A stretch of 64,000 nucleotides of DNA from Neocallimastix lanati (nom. inval.) (GCA_016946835.1 JACVTC010000042.1:600001-664000), one strand, 5' to 3'; positions 1-13,244 are shown, numbered from the stretch's first letter. Notes: generated by a model from the sequence alone, not told the origin. Numbers and translations: made by a program.

Positions 1-636
1 AAAATTTGACAAATAAATAATGTATTATTTAGGTTTAGTTAAATTAATAAAATAGTAAATTTAAAATATGTCCAATTAGGAGTATTATATAATTTTAAAT
101 ATATTATTATTATTTTTAAATATTTTTAATAAAATTAGAAATGGTATTAATAATTAATTATTTTATATTGGGTTTAAATTTTATTTTATTTTATTTTTTT
201 TTTTTATACTTGGTGTATTTATATATTTTCTAATCAATTCATAAAAATAAGATTTTATTATGTTTATACTGTTGTGTGTTGAATTAATATTTTTTGTAAA
301 ATAAAATAAAAAATTTCAACTTTTTGAAATTATTATAGTATTTGATAGTATTTGTTTCTGTCATGACAAACCGAATTATAAAATGCAATTTCGCTTAATC
401 ATTTTTTTTCTTAAAAAAAAAGAAAGATATTTATAAATAATATTATTAAAAAGATTTAAATTTAATATATGAAAGTAAAAACATGATAATAATATATTTG
501 ATTGTTTAAATAATATATTTAAATTTTAAAAAAAAAAAAAAAAGATTTTAAATTATTATTAATTAAAGAGAAAGAGGAAAAATTAAAATTCTATTATTAA
601 TTTTAATACAAAAAAAAAAATAAATTATAATTTGAT
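1..636. other. AT-rich DNA without a recognisable gene
   Basis: The stretch is made of A/T runs with stop codons in all frames. A slightly less AT-rich patch near 355-400 contains the palindrome GTCATGAC, but no reading frame there resembles a protein. Confidence 0.5.
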
Positions 637-930
637 CTATTGAACATTTTAGTATTAATCTTAAGGATAGGGATGTAGATGATTATGGAAATAACCGTAT
701 TACATAAATTATAATAGGTATGGTATAAATTGTCCAGATAAAAAAAAAAAAAAAGTTTTAAAATATTTAATTAAAAAGAATAATATGAATTTTTTTAATA
801 GTGAAGGTAACACTCCACTATTAGAGTTATGTCATTATTCCATTACTAAAGATTATATGCCAATAATTACTTGATTATGGTGCCGATATTAATATAACTA
901 CTAAAAACGGAGAAACAAAGAATTATATTT
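637..930 (+). pseudogene. Ankyrin-repeat gene relic
   Basis: Two ankyrin-repeat pieces can be read on the plus strand. One at about 800-823 reads SEGNTPLL, the usual start of a repeat (xGxTPLxxA). A second at about 873-920 reads DYGADINITTKNGET, the typical junction between two repeats. They lie in different frames, so at least one indel falls between them near 868. No start codon, stop codon or further repeats are recognisable, and an A-run follows. Its style matches the ankyrin genes at 24.7-30.7 kb. I infer the decayed remains of one such gene; nothing suggests it is expressed. Confidence 0.6.
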
Positions 931-1424
931 TCTTGTTAAAGATAAAAAAAAAAAAAAAAAAGTACAATAATAATAATAATAGAATTGATTATATCTATCA
1001 TTTGAAATAAACTTATTAAGTTATGAGAATATGTTTTTAGTATCTAAAATGAAATTGAAATAGAATATAATGGAATTTGACGTAAATTTAAAAAATTTTT
1101 AAATTATTTTTATTTTTTCTAATATTCTAATTATTAATTTTTATTCAGAGTGTTTTTATTTTTTTATTTTTTTTTTTTTTTTTTTTTTTTAGTATAGAGT
1201 GAAATATAACTAATGATTGTACAGCTTCAAATATTTATAATGTAAAGAATTAATATCTACTACTAATTGTAATATATGAAAGATTTAATAAATAAAGTTA
1301 TTCTTTTTTTAAAATAAAAAAAAAAAAAAAAAGTCAAAACTCTGAAAAATTGAGTTGATATTTAAAATTCTTTAGGATTATTTAAAGGATTTAGATTTTA
1401 ATATTACTAATTTAGATTTAAATG

Positions 1425-1464
<40 letters not shown>

Positions 1465-2039
1465 TTGAAAGTTTTTTTTTTTTTTTTTTTTATTACATTT
1501 AAACATAACAATTAAAGGAGTTAATAACAAATATTTTTCGTCAAACTATTAATAATGTAACTGAAGTTAACGATATTTAAAATTATATTTTAACTTTAAT
1601 AACATTATATAAAAAATTCTATAATTTTAAATATTATATATATTTATTAATAATTGTTAAGTTTATAAATGAAATTGAAATGAATTAAATTAAAATGAAT
1701 GTAAAAATTAATATACATTTAATTTCGTTGTTAAGTTCATTGTATTTGAAATACATTAAATTGATCATTGTATGTAAATTTCATTATAATATTATTAAGC
1801 CACAAATTGTATAAATACATAATCAATTCCCAAATTATATTAATAAAATATATTTTTGTTAAAAAACAATGCTCATAATACTCGTGAATTTCAATAGTGA
1901 TGTTAATCTTACTAATTTAATCAAATTTTTATGTAAATACAGAAAAAAAGAAATTTTTTTTTTTTTTATCTTATCTTACAAAGAATAAAGATAAAATTAA
2001 AGATTAATAGACCCCACAGGTATACAGTAGGTTTATAGC
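931..2039. other. AT-rich spacer with A/T runs and a TTTA microsatellite
   Basis: No gene is seen. The stretch contains many A or T homopolymers longer than 12 bases and a TTTA/ATTT microsatellite at about 1425-1466. Confidence 0.5.
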
Positions 2040-2960
2040 AATAATGACCGATGATAATTGAATAGCACTTTATTGTCCATAAAAAATATAAAGGACAAAT
2101 TGTATTATGTAGAAGAGGCACTTAGTGTTCTTTCTTGTGCAGTACCTAAGAAATGCACATATATTCTTGTTACGAAGAGAAACAGGTATTTTAAATTTTA
2201 TGGAAAAAAAAGAAATGTCAATAAAATTATACATGGAAAAGGAAGTTTGAAATTTATCTTTATTTACTCTATAATTTAAATATTTAAAATCCTAATTAAT
2301 TACATATTATATTTTAGAATTTCCAGGCTAAAAGAACTATATAGAATTACCCTTATGTTAATTTTTTATTTAAACCAAATCATTATAGTTTATATATTTA
2401 ATGGAATAACGCGAACACTTATTTGAATAAAAAAAATTTAGTTATAATATATTAATTAATTATATTAATGGTCCTAACAGAAGAAAAAACAGTAGTAATT
2501 TCACAAGAAAACCAGTTAAATATTAATGAAATTCCCCTAAAACTAATGGCATCAATCCTACATATATATATATTACTTAATGATTATTTACAATCAAAGA
2601 GTTATTACCTAATCTTAAAGCGACAGTTATTGCTGAGCTGAATGAAATCATCAAGTTACTGCTAATATGTTAAGAAAAGTACTAAATTAAATTTGATAAA
2701 AGTGTAAAATAACGAAACCTTAATAATTATCAAGGTTAATACTAAACCTATAAAAAAAAAAAAAAAAAAAAAAAAAGATAATAAAAATGGTTTCAACACT
2801 TTATCCATCAAAAGTATGGTAGAAGACTCTTTTAAGTCGAAAGGAATTTGCCTTAATTTATGATGACCTAATGTTTTACTATTAGAAGATAAAATGAAAA
2901 AATTCAATAAAATTATTAAACATGAAGTTAAATCGATAAATATAAATATGAGATAGATAT
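2040..2960 (+). pseudogene. Decayed coding relic, family not recognised
   Basis: Several short plus-strand stretches look like former coding sequence, being less AT-rich and of mixed amino-acid composition. A 73-codon frame lies at 2058-2279. A run from 2468 starts MVLTEEKTVVISQENQLNIN, and another at about 2780-2940 is interrupted by a poly-A tract. They lie in different frames with stops between them. I do not recognise the family. Position between AT-rich spacers and the mixed frames suggest an old mobile-element or gene remnant, but chance cannot be excluded. Confidence 0.25.
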
Positions 2961-4560
2961 TATATAAAATCTATACCACCATAACTACGTGAAAAATCCA
3001 ACTTTTAATTAAAATAAATTATTTGGATTTTAGGGGAAAGTAAGGAAGTATTAAAACAAAAACAAAATAAAATGAAATGAAAAAAGTATTGAAATTTTAA
3101 TAATACATTATAAATATGATAAAACATAAGTTAAATATTTATGAAGCTATAAAAGCGTTAGGATAAACGATTACGAGATAATATGATGCATATTTAATCA
3201 ATCGATTTATATAATTTTCATTTTCAAATTCAAATCTAAATTTTTTTTTTAATATAAATAAATATTTTGATTTGAGGAGGGAAATGGATATGATATATAT
3301 GAAAATAAATAATAATAATTATATATGAAAATAAATTTCATTAAAACATGACGTTACAAATCTACCTGTTAATTAACCTATATAATTAGAATAATAAAAG
3401 GATAGTAAAAAGTAAGTGATATTAATTTTCTAGGACATATAAAGTGAAAAATAACTAAAAATTGATTTTCTAGAAAGAAAAGAAATCAATTATTACTCAA
3501 ATAAAGAAATAAGCCAAAAAATAAAAGAGGCAATATATAAAAAGAAAAATAATTTAAAAATATAACTATGATTGATAAAAAGAAAAATGGTTTAAAAAAT
3601 ATAACAAAGAAAAATAATAATGCATTTATATAGTAAAGAAGAAAAAAAATACAAAAGAGAAAACTATGAGAAAAAAATCAAATAATCTATTAATATATAA
3701 CTAATAATACACAAATAAAAAATTTAATAAGCATTAATTGATAGTATAAATAATCTTTGAATATTATTTGAATATTTTTATTAAAGAAATAAATTTATAA
3801 ACATAATAAATAACGCTAAAAAAAAAAAAAAAAAAAAAACATGAATTGTCAAAGAATGTAAAACCAAAAAAAGGAAACCATGCCTAAAAATTAAACAAAA
3901 AATAGTAAACCAGAGCGAGACTACCAACATTTAAACAATTAAAAAGGATGATATGATATTATCGAGTACTCATTAATAGATAATGATACCCATATTAAAT
4001 ATAAATGAATCATGATTATAACTTGATAATACCATCAATCCAAAATATTAAAACTAACAAAATTAGTTAACAAAATTAAAGGTTTAACGTTAAATCCACA
4101 AACCATTATAATAATCAAAATTTGAATACATTAACTAAATAATATATGAAAATATTTTATAATTAAAGTAATAAAAAATAATTTATAATTAAGTTTATGG
4201 TTAATAATTTATAGAAATAATTAAAATACACACATATTCACCTATAAACCAAATTATTCATCTTCAAACTAGATGAACGTTAGTATAAGTGAAATATATT
4301 AAATAAGTGTCAAATATATTTATAATATATTGATACGTATTGTATTAAATTAAATGGATAAGTCACAAATTATTCCTATAAACAGATGTAAATTGCTATA
4401 GAATTATACTTTGGTAATTCTTTAGGCAATTCATATTAATAAACTTGACATTACATTAAACACAATTAACTTACTGTTAATAATCATAATAATAGTAATA
4501 ATCATAATAATAGTAATAATATTAATAATAAAAAAAGTTAATAAATACTAAATAATAAAT
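2961..4560. other. AT-rich spacer, nothing recognisable
   Basis: Both strands were read for protein motifs and none were found. Only A/T runs and short ATA/AAT repeats are present. Confidence 0.45.
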
Positions 4561-4570
4561 TAATAATAAA

Positions 4571-4740
4571 GAGTATTTATTAATTATTAATAAATAATAA
4601 ATAATAAAAAGAGTATTTATTAATAAATAATAAAAAGAGTATTTATTAATAAATAATAAAAAGAGTATTTATTAATAAATAATAAAAAGAGTATTTATTA
4701 ATAAATAATAAAAAGAGTTTTTATTAATAAATAATAATAA
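4571..4740. repeat. 26-bp minisatellite
   Basis: The motif GAGTATTTATTAATAAATAA followed by TAAAAA recurs with starts at 4611, 4637, 4663, 4689 and 4715, an exact 26-bp period. A looser copy begins at 4571. The last unit has GAGTTTTT in place of GAGTATTT. Confidence 0.85.
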
Positions 4741-5404
4741 GAATTAATAAAAAAATTATTTAAGTTTATTTAAAATTATTTGAAATTATTTAATATTGGA
4801 AAAAAAAAAGTAAAAAATGAAATTGTATACAAATGTATTAAATTAATGTATTAGAAAATTTATATTTAACTTTATATTTTTATATTCTTTTTAAGGTTAT
4901 CATAGATATCTTTGAGTATTCTTTGAGTAAGTTATCATTAGATAGATTAACCTTTTTTTAATTTTATTCATGTCTTATTTTATAGTTTATATTATATTAA
5001 TCTAAAAAAAGAATTATAATAATCCATAAAAAAGGAAAATGTACATAAATTATTTTTAGAAGAAATAATTTAAGTCTAAATAATAGAAATGAAGTTTTAT
5101 TAATAAATTAAATCGTTTTGAAATATTTTTTTTTCTGATTAGTTTTCTTTGAATAATAAAATAAATTTGGAAGTAATGATAAAAAAAAAAAAATATTCAT
5201 TTTATAATAAATTTATAGTTTATTCTTATTATTTATGAAAAAAAAAAAAAGAAGAAGTAAATAAAATAAAATAAAATTTTCTTTATCATCTTTTATTATT
5301 GTTAACTTTTAACTTTTAAGGAAGAATTATTTTACAAACTTTTTACTTCAGTTAACTTCTTACCATTATCATTTTTAACAAACTTCTTTTATTTTGTTAT
5401 ATCA
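4741..5404. other. AT-rich spacer
   Basis: No gene or structured repeat is seen. A/T homopolymers are common. Confidence 0.45.
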
Positions 5405-5405
5405 T

Positions 5406-6003
<598 letters not shown>

Positions 6004-6053
6004 AATAATAATAATATTAATAATATTAATATTTAAAATAAATAAAAATTGTA

Positions 6054-6089
<36 letters not shown>

Positions 6090-6090
<1 letters not shown>

Positions 6091-6486
6091 TTTACTATTA
6101 TATTATTTATTTACTATTATATTATTTATTTATTAATTTACTATAATATTATTTATTTATTTACTATTTTATTATTTATTTATTTACTATTTTATTATTT
6201 ATTCATTTACTATTTATTTATTTACTATTATATTATTTATTTATTAATTTACTATAATATTATTTATTTATTTACTATTTTATTATTTATTTATTTACTA
6301 TTTTATTATTTATTCATTTACTATTTATTTATTTACTATTATATTATTTATTTATTTATTTACTATAATATTATTTATTTATTTACTATTTTATTATTTA
6401 TTTATTTACTATTTTATTATTTATTTATTTACTATTTTATTATTTATTTATTTAATATTTTATTATTTATTTATTTATTTATTTAT
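6090..6486. repeat. TTTA-type minisatellite
   Basis: Compound repeat of TTTATTTATTTACTATTTTA and related variants (ACTATTATATTA, AATTTACTATAATA). Blocks of about 120 bp recur at about 6105-6225, 6225-6335 and 6335-6420. Confidence 0.8.
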
Positions 6487-6765
6487 CCAAACTTGTATAT
6501 AAAAAAAAATTAATGACATCAAATTAAAAATAAATTAAAAATAAATTAATAATATATAATTTATTAATATTTTTTCCTTTTTTTTAACCAATAAATTAAT
6601 AGAATTTTTGTTATCAAAAACTTTAATTAATATATTTTTGAAAATAATTTTTTTTTTTTTAATTTTTAATAAAAAAAAAAAAAAAAAGAAAAAAAGAAAA
6701 GTGTAAAAAGTATTCTGATAGGAATGAATCACACATATAAAAGATTTCAGGAGCGATTTCTTCCC

Positions 6766-6850
6766 TGAATTTATATGAATTTATATGAATTTATATGAAT
6801 TTATATGAATTTATATGAAATTATATGAATTTATATGAATTTATATGAAA
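6766..6850. repeat. Decanucleotide repeat GAATTTATAT
   Basis: About eight to nine tandem copies of GAATTTATAT, with GAAATTATAT variants. The array follows a rare non-AT patch (CAGGAGCGATTTCTTCCCT). Confidence 0.9.
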
Positions 6851-7236
6851 TTAGATTTAGTGTAGATGAATTGATTATAAGGTGAATTTTTTCATCTTTT
6901 TTTTGAATGTTTTTTTTTTTTTTTCACATAAAATAAAAGTTCGATATTCATTTCGTCCAACGGTTCAAAAAAAAAAAAAAAGTAAAAATTTTGTTGCTCT
7001 ATTAGATTTTTAGATTTTTAGAATTTTCTATTTTTCTAATTTTCTAAATTTTCTAATTTTTTTTTTTTTTGTTAAAAATTTTTTTCTCTAAAAAAATAAT
7101 TAAAAAAAAATTTTCATATAAATTAAAATTAAATGATTCAAGTCTGATGTAATTTAAAATTTTTTAAGATCATCTTCATTGAATTAAATTTTTTTATTTT
7201 TTTTTTTGTATTACACAAAATGTTCAAATAAAAATG

Positions 7237-7263
7237 TTTAAAATAAATAAATAAATAAATCAG

Positions 7264-7358
<95 letters not shown>

Positions 7359-7363
7359 ATGAA

Positions 7364-7394
<31 letters not shown>

Positions 7395-7420
7395 ATGAAT
7401 AATTAATTAATTAATTAATT
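7237..7420. repeat. AAAT tetranucleotide microsatellite
   Basis: Nearly uninterrupted AAAT repeats with three substitutions (CAGT, GAAT twice), ending in a short AATT repeat. It lies about 150 bp upstream of the CBM18 gene. Confidence 0.95.
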
Positions 7421-7459
7421 ATATATAAATATTCATATAATTTTTTTTTCATACTTTTT

Positions 7460-7494
<35 letters not shown>

Positions 7495-7570
7495 ATTAAA
7501 ATAAAAAAAAAATATTTATATATAAATAAATAATTATATATAAAATAACATAAAAAGAAATAAAAAAAAA

Positions 7571-8629
7571 ATGAAAATAACTGGTTTATTTTATTTTAAT
7601 TTCTTATTAGTGATAGTTAATTTTTCACAGGCATTACGTTGTGGAGAAAGTTTTGATAACAAGAAATGTCCAGATAAACAGTGTTGTAGTTATTTAGGAT
7701 ATTGTGGTAGAAGTAAGGAATATTGTGAGACTTCTTTTGGATGTCAATCTAAATATGGAAGATGTAATGGAGAGGAAGATTCTTCATCTACTACCATCAT
7801 TACTACTCCTACTCCTACTCCTACTTCTACTAAGACCGTTCCTACCTTTTGTGGACCAAACCACGGTCATAAATCATGTCCAGGTGATGCATGTTGTAAT
7901 GAAGACGGTCAATGTAGTTTTGATTTAGAATCATGTGGGGCTGGATGTCAAGAAGGTTATGGTTTCTGTTTACCAAACCATGAATTTAATAAAGAATTGT
8001 GTCTTGAATGTGAAGATTGTCTTAATTGTGATGAGAGTCCATTGGATAAACTTTTATGTCCAAAGACCTGTTTTAAAAATGGAAATAAAAGAAATGAAAC
8101 CATTGAAATAAAATTATGTTCCGAAGAGGGTATAGATACAACAGATAGAGATTATTTTGATCCAGAGCAATTATGCTCCCAATGTAATAAATGTATTGAT
8201 TGTACTCAATTTCCTGATATTGCTGAGAAATATCCTAATGCCTGTAAAAGAGTTTCCACGGATGTTAGTACGGATGGTACCTGTGGACCTCAACATAATA
8301 ATAAAGTCTGTCCATCTAATCAATGCTGTAATAGTTCAGGTCATTGCAGTGTTGATGACTACTCTTGTATTGATGATTGTCAATATGGCTATGGAAATTG
8401 TTTATCAATGCAAAGACAAGTATGTAATGCATGTGTTCAATGTTCTTATTGTGATAATGAATTCGAAGCACTCAAGTGTCCTTCAACTTGTATTACCAAT
8501 TCTTATGATTCAAATATTCGAAAAATAAGTTATAAATTGAATAAATATCAATATAAATTGGACTGTCCTAATATTAATAAATTATGTTATGAGATGAGAT
8601 GGTATGGTGCTGTCATTTTTGATATTTAA
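7571..8629 (+). CDS. Secreted protein with three CBM18 chitin-binding domains and novel Cys modules
   Basis: A 352-residue protein without interruption. Residues 1-21 are a typical signal peptide (hydrophobic FYFNFLLVIVNF core, cleavage probably after SQA). Three hevein-type CBM18 domains follow, at Cys24-Cys65, Cys94-Cys133 and Cys238-Cys277, each with the CG..., CC and GxC spacing of the family. Family knowledge predicts binding of chitin or N-acetylglucosamine oligomers outside the cell. A Ser/Thr/Pro linker (about 71-92) joins domains 1 and 2. Between and after the domains, three short modules of C-x2-C-x2-C-x2-C then x13-C or similar occur at 144-167, 202-225 and 285-307; I do not recognise them. 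The start is the first ATG, directly before the signal peptide. No catalytic domain is present. Possible roles are wall protection or adhesion; this is inference. Confidence 0.85.
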   Translation: MKITGLFYFNFLLVIVNFSQALRCGESFDNKKCPDKQCCSYLGYCGRSKEYCETSFGCQSKYGRCNGEEDSSSTTIITTPTPTPTSTKTVPTFCGPNHGHKSCPGDACCNEDGQCSFDLESCGAGCQEGYGFCLPNHEFNKELCLECEDCLNCDESPLDKLLCPKTCFKNGNKRNETIEIKLCSEEGIDTTDRDYFDPEQLCSQCNKCIDCTQFPDIAEKYPNACKRVSTDVSTDGTCGPQHNNKVCPSNQCCNSSGHCSVDDYSCIDDCQYGYGNCLSMQRQVCNACVQCSYCDNEFEALKCPSTCITNSYDSNIRKISYKLNKYQYKLDCPNINKLCYEMRWYGAVIFDI

Positions 8630-9290
8630 ACTACATTAACTTAATACTGACTAAATAAATAAATTATATGATATTATAAAATTTAATTAAAAAATAATTT
8701 TTAATGAAATAGGTAATATTTTATATCAATAAAATAAGAACAAAAAAAAAAAAAAAAAAAAAAAGAATTTATTTTTTATTTTATTTTTTTTTGTTATTAT
8801 TGTAGAATAAACTAGTTCCATGTCATAATAATAATTTATTTGGTACAGTATTTATAAGGAAAACTTTTTTTTTTTTTTTTAAAAAAAAAAAAATAAAATA
8901 AAATAGAAAAAAAGTAAATAATTGTTAAAATATTGAAATAAATAAACAAAAAAAAAAAAAAAGTATTAAATGTTACATTTGAAATACAAAAAAAAAAAAA
9001 ATAAAAATATAAAAAAAATTAATAATAAAAGAAAAAATAAATAAATAAATAAATAAATAAATAAAATTTTTTTTTTTTTTTTTACTTATACGACTATATA
9101 TTTATTAACGTTGTTCTTTATAATTATTAAAAAAAGTATTATTATTATATTACCTTATCACTTTATTATGAAATTTTGGTATAAAATTTAAATTTAAAAA
9201 TAAAAAAAAAAAAAAAAAAAATATAATAGGAATATAAATTATTTATGGAAAACTTTAAAAAAGGTTTATATTTATAAAACTATATTATAT
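8630..9290. other. AT-rich 3' flank of the CBM18 gene
   Basis: Several poly-A and poly-T runs and an AAAT microsatellite (about 9037-9063). No gene is recognised. Confidence 0.45.
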
Positions 9291-9296
9291 TAATAG

Positions 9297-9435
9297 GTAA
9301 TATTAATAGTAATTTATTACATGGTTAAAATGATGCTTATTCAATGATATCATCATGGTTACTTAATGTATCTACAGACAATGAACAATTTTCTACTAAT
9401 CCTTTAAAATCTTTTTCTTTAGTTCATATGTGAAA
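9297..9435 (+). pseudogene. Short coding-like relic, unknown family
   Basis: One frame reads NDAYSMISSWLLNVSTDNEQ and continues to SLVHM before a stop. This is unusually protein-like for the surrounding DNA. It is preceded by an in-frame stop (HG*NDAY). No family is recognised, and it could be an exon or element fragment. Confidence 0.2.
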
Positions 9436-9831
9436 TTGTATGTTTAATTTTTATTTTATTAAATAATTTTATTATTATTAATTTCTATAAAAGAGTTAAA
9501 AATAATTTTTTTTTTTTTTTTTTTATTTTTTTTTTTTTTTTTTAAAAAAGTTTTTTAAGATTAATTTAGTTTTTTAATAAATAAATGATTAAGTAAGTTC
9601 AAATAAACTGAACATGGATCCCAATCTTTAAAAAATTTTATTATCATTGTATAAAAAAAAACTATGTAAATTGAATCTCGTAAGCACAATTACTTAAAGT
9701 CATTTGTTTATTAATGTAAAGTAAATTTATTACATCAAAAAAAAAAAAAAAAAAAAAAATTTTTTTAATATTAAATAAAAATGAATGATTAAAATAATAA
9801 ATTATAAATACGAATCTAGTGTGTTTCGAAA

Positions 9832-10158
9832 ATCGTACATTTCGCAATGTGACGTGTTTTCGTATGTGGCATACTTTTAATAATTAAATAAATAATAATT
9901 ATTCTTTTTTTTTTTTTTTTAATATATAATATATATCATTTATAAAATATGAAATTGTAAAAAAAATAATTTTTTTAATAGAATATATTATTAATTCTTT
10001 TGAAATAGTTCTTTTAATACTATTTAATTAAAAAAAATTTAAAATATTATTTCTTTTAAAATAATTATTTATATATTGATTTATGATGGTATAGAATATC
10101 TTAAAAATGTATGGCTTTATTTTAAAAATATTATACGCCACATTGAGAAATGCACGAT
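9832..10158. mobile_element. MITE-like element with 24-bp terminal inverted repeats
   Basis: The left end 9832-9855 (core CATTTCGCAATGTGACGT) matches the reverse complement of 10135-10158 (core CATTTCTCAATGTGGCGT) at 21 of 24 positions. The 327-bp element has no coding capacity. Related end sequences occur at 37.25, 40.4-40.7 and 60.05 kb near MULE transposase genes, so I infer a non-autonomous MULE-like element. No clear target duplication is visible by eye. Confidence 0.6.
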
Positions 10159-10179
10159 CCCCTATCAATACCTAGTGTA

Positions 10180-10430
10180 AGCCTCACCTCCTATTAACAG
10201 ATGAGAGTAAATAGTTGTAGAGTTATTATTATAAAAAGTGTTGAACTATTATTATTTATTAAAAAAAAAAAAAAAAAAAAAAAATAATAATAAAACTTTT
10301 CTTAGTACAACTCGAATAGCGAGGTGTTAAATTATCCTAGCCTTTATTTAATTGGTTTATTTGTTATTTTAGTTTATGATAAACTTGACCTTTAAACCTA
10401 ATCTATTGTAATTTAATATTTTAATACATT
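10180..10430 (+). mobile_element. LTR or leader relic related to the 32.1-32.3 kb sequence
   Basis: The block CAACTCGAATAGCGAGGTGT and following bases at 10308-10345 matches 32219-32256 with about three mismatches. Similarity continues on both sides (CTATTAACAGATGAGAG versus CTAATAACAGATAGAG). At 32 kb the block lies upstream of a gag gene; here it lies upstream of a gypsy pol relic. I infer LTR or 5' leader sequence of one Ty3 family. Confidence 0.45.
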
Positions 10431-10617
10431 ATTTAATTATTTAATTTTAAATAAAAATAAATTTAAAAAAAAAAAAAAAATTTTTTTTTTCTCTATAAAA
10501 GATTATAAGAAAATATTAAAATATTAAAAAAATAAAAATTAAAAATTAAAATAAAAAAAATTAGAAAAAAAGTTAATTAGAAAAAAATAGTAAATGTTTT
10601 AGAGTTAATCATTACCA

Positions 10618-10815
10618 CTACTATTAAAATAATAATAAATAAAAATAAATAATAATAAATAAAAATAAATAATAATAAATAATAATAAATAATAATAAAT
10701 AATAATAAATAATAATAAATAATAATAAATAATAATAAATAATAATAAATAATAATAATAATAATAATAAAAAATAAATTATAATAATATAATAATAATA
10801 ATAATAATAAAAATT
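10618..10815. repeat. AATAATAAAT low-complexity array
   Basis: Tandem AAATAATAAT units end in a pure AAT stretch. Reading frames through it are Ile/Tyr/Leu-rich artefacts. Confidence 0.85.
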
Positions 10816-10974
10816 GAAAAAGAATTTTCAAGATATTAAGTAAACTTTATGAAAAAAATGTAAACAAAGAAAATGAATACAAATGTATCAAATTAATATA
10901 TTAGAAAATTTATAATTAAATTATATTTTTATATTCTTTAAAGTTATATTAAAAACTACATTTTTTAAATTATT

Positions 10975-11745
10975 CTTAATTAGCATAATATAGAAGATTA
11001 TAGAGAGGACTTCTTTTACAACAAAATTTGGAATGATAGTTTTGTGGTCAGGCCCTTTGGTTTAACAAATGCACCTGCATTCCTTCCAATTTGATAGATT
11101 GGAAAATGCCTTTTTTTTTTTTTTTTTTCTCTATGGACGATATATTAGTATACTCCTCCCAATTTTGAAGAGCATTTAATCGATTTAGAAAGTGTTTTTT
11201 CTCTATTCTTAAGAAAAGAAAAAAAAAAATAATTTTTCAATTCTTATGAGAAAATGCAAATTCTGTCAAAACCTCTGTAGAAGTATTGGGTCATGTTCTT
11301 TGGGAGGAAGGTTTAAAACCTATGCCAGATAAAAATTCTTTTGTTATCTCATCATGGAAAAACTCCTACTAACGTTACTCCACTACAATCATTATTTCTT
11401 GGATTTAGTAGGATAGGATAGAAAAGCTCATTCCAAATTTTTTATTTTTTTTGTTTATCTTTCTAATGTCTTACATCAACGGACAAGTAGTAAAAATTCT
11501 AAATTTCTATGGACCAAGGATCAATACTATTGCTTTTTAAGGCCCTCCGTTCTTTTTACTCTTTTACCTATTCACCAATTTTTTGAAAATATCCCTGATC
11601 CAAATTAAACCATTTATTAATCAGAAGAGATGCCTCTTCCTATGTTCTTATGCTATTGCCGCTCTTCTTCTTCTTCAATATTATGATAATTATAAATAAA
11701 AAAAAAAAAAAAAACTTCCTATTTACTTTATTAGTTGTTGTTTAA
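10975..11745 (+). pseudogene. Ty3/gypsy reverse transcriptase relic
   Basis: Degenerate RT motifs can be followed across several frames. An EEDYRENSFTTKFG-like stretch starts at about 11000, followed by PFGLTNAPAF at about 11056-11090 and SMDDILVYSSQF at about 11130-11165, the YxDD catalytic box with Tyr lost. A SVEVLGHVLWEEGLKPMPD-like stretch follows at about 11275-11330 and WTKDQYY at about 11510-11530. Frameshifts, several at T or A runs, separate the pieces. In the Ty3 family this domain precedes RNase H, which is what follows here. The gag and protease parts are missing to the left. The copy is inactive. Confidence 0.75.
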
Positions 11746-12395
11746 AAAAAAAATAGGCAGAAATAAACTATTCTGTTATGGAGAAAGAAGGTCTTACGGT
11801 TATCTTTCCTCTTAAAGAATTTTTCCGTTCTTATATTTCAGTTTCTTATTTCAATGGATAAACTTTATATACAGATCACAAACCTCTTTTTTAGGCTATT
11901 TTAAAAACAAGTATTCCTTCTTTTTTGATAGACATATACATTGGATATCCATTTTGTAATGAATTTAAGGTGGAACTATTATATGAAATAAAAAAATAAA
12001 AAAAAAAAATAATATATTTTTACTGACGCTTTGTCTCTTTTACCATCTGAAAATGTTATTACTTTATTAATACTATTATATTAGAAATATATCAAGGGAT
12101 AGTGCTCTTTAACCTCTTGAAGTCTATTCCCTCTCCTATTTTAAATTATGTTAAAAAATATAAAAAAAATTACTCCTTCCTTGATGGTAAAGTTAGTTTT
12201 TATAAAGATAAATCTAAAAAAAAAAAAAATTACTTGAAGGTTATTGAAGATGACGCTCAAGAAACAAGACATTTTTTTTTTTTTTTAAAAAAGCTCATCT
12301 TATCGGCCCAAGGAATGGTGTAACAAAAAGACAAAAAAGACAAAAAAAGACACTTGTAAGAATTTAAAGAATCCTAATGAATTGGCTTTAGGTTT

Positions 12396-12427
<32 letters not shown>

Positions 12428-13201
12428 GAGATGTTTGAGAAAGTGGGTTTAAAAAACGTGTTTTAAGGGGGAGGTCAAATGTTTCAGTCAATGTTACAGG
12501 CTATTTTCCCTCATTTCCAAAAAAGGGCATCTTCTCTTATTCCAACTCTTAGTAACAAGACAAGACCCTCTATTTGGAGTTGCAGAAACAAACTATTCTG
12601 TTACGGAGAAAGAAGGTCTTTCGGTTATCTTTACTCTTAAAGAAATATTCCAATTCTTATATTTCAGCTTCTTATTTCAATGTTAAAACTTTATACAGAT
12701 CATAAACCTCTTTTTTAGGCTATTTTTAAAACAAGTATTCCTTCATTTTTGTTAGACATATACATTGGATATCCATTTTTAATGAATTTAAAAGTGGAAC
12801 TATTATATGAAAAAAAAAAAGGAAAAAAATAATATTTTTTTATTAACGCTTTCTCCCGTTTACCATCTGAAAAGGTTATTCCATTATTAATACTATTTAG
12901 AATATATCAAGGAATAGTACTCTTTAACCTTTTGAAGTCTATTCCCTCTCCTATTTTAAATTTTGTTAAAAAATATAAAAAATAATTACTACTTCCTTGA
13001 TGGTAAAGTTACTTTTTATAAAGATAAATCTAAAAAAAAAACTACTTGAAGGTTATTGAAGATGACCCTCAAGAAACAAGACATTGTTTTTTTTTTTTTT
13101 TAAAAGCTCATCTTCTCGGCCCCAGTAATGGTATAACAAAAACAAAAAGTCAAAAAAGACACTTACAAGAATTTAAAGAATCCTAATGAATTGGTCTTAG
13201 G

Positions 13202-13244
<43 letters not shown>

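Noticed and set aside
10577-10831. Ile/Tyr/Leu-rich minus-strand frame
   Set aside because: It is the translation of an AATAATAAAT microsatellite. The same applies to Phe-, Lys- or Asn-rich frames at 2662-2907, 6535-6732, 9662-9847, 23890-24141, 35904-36227 and 37498-37689.
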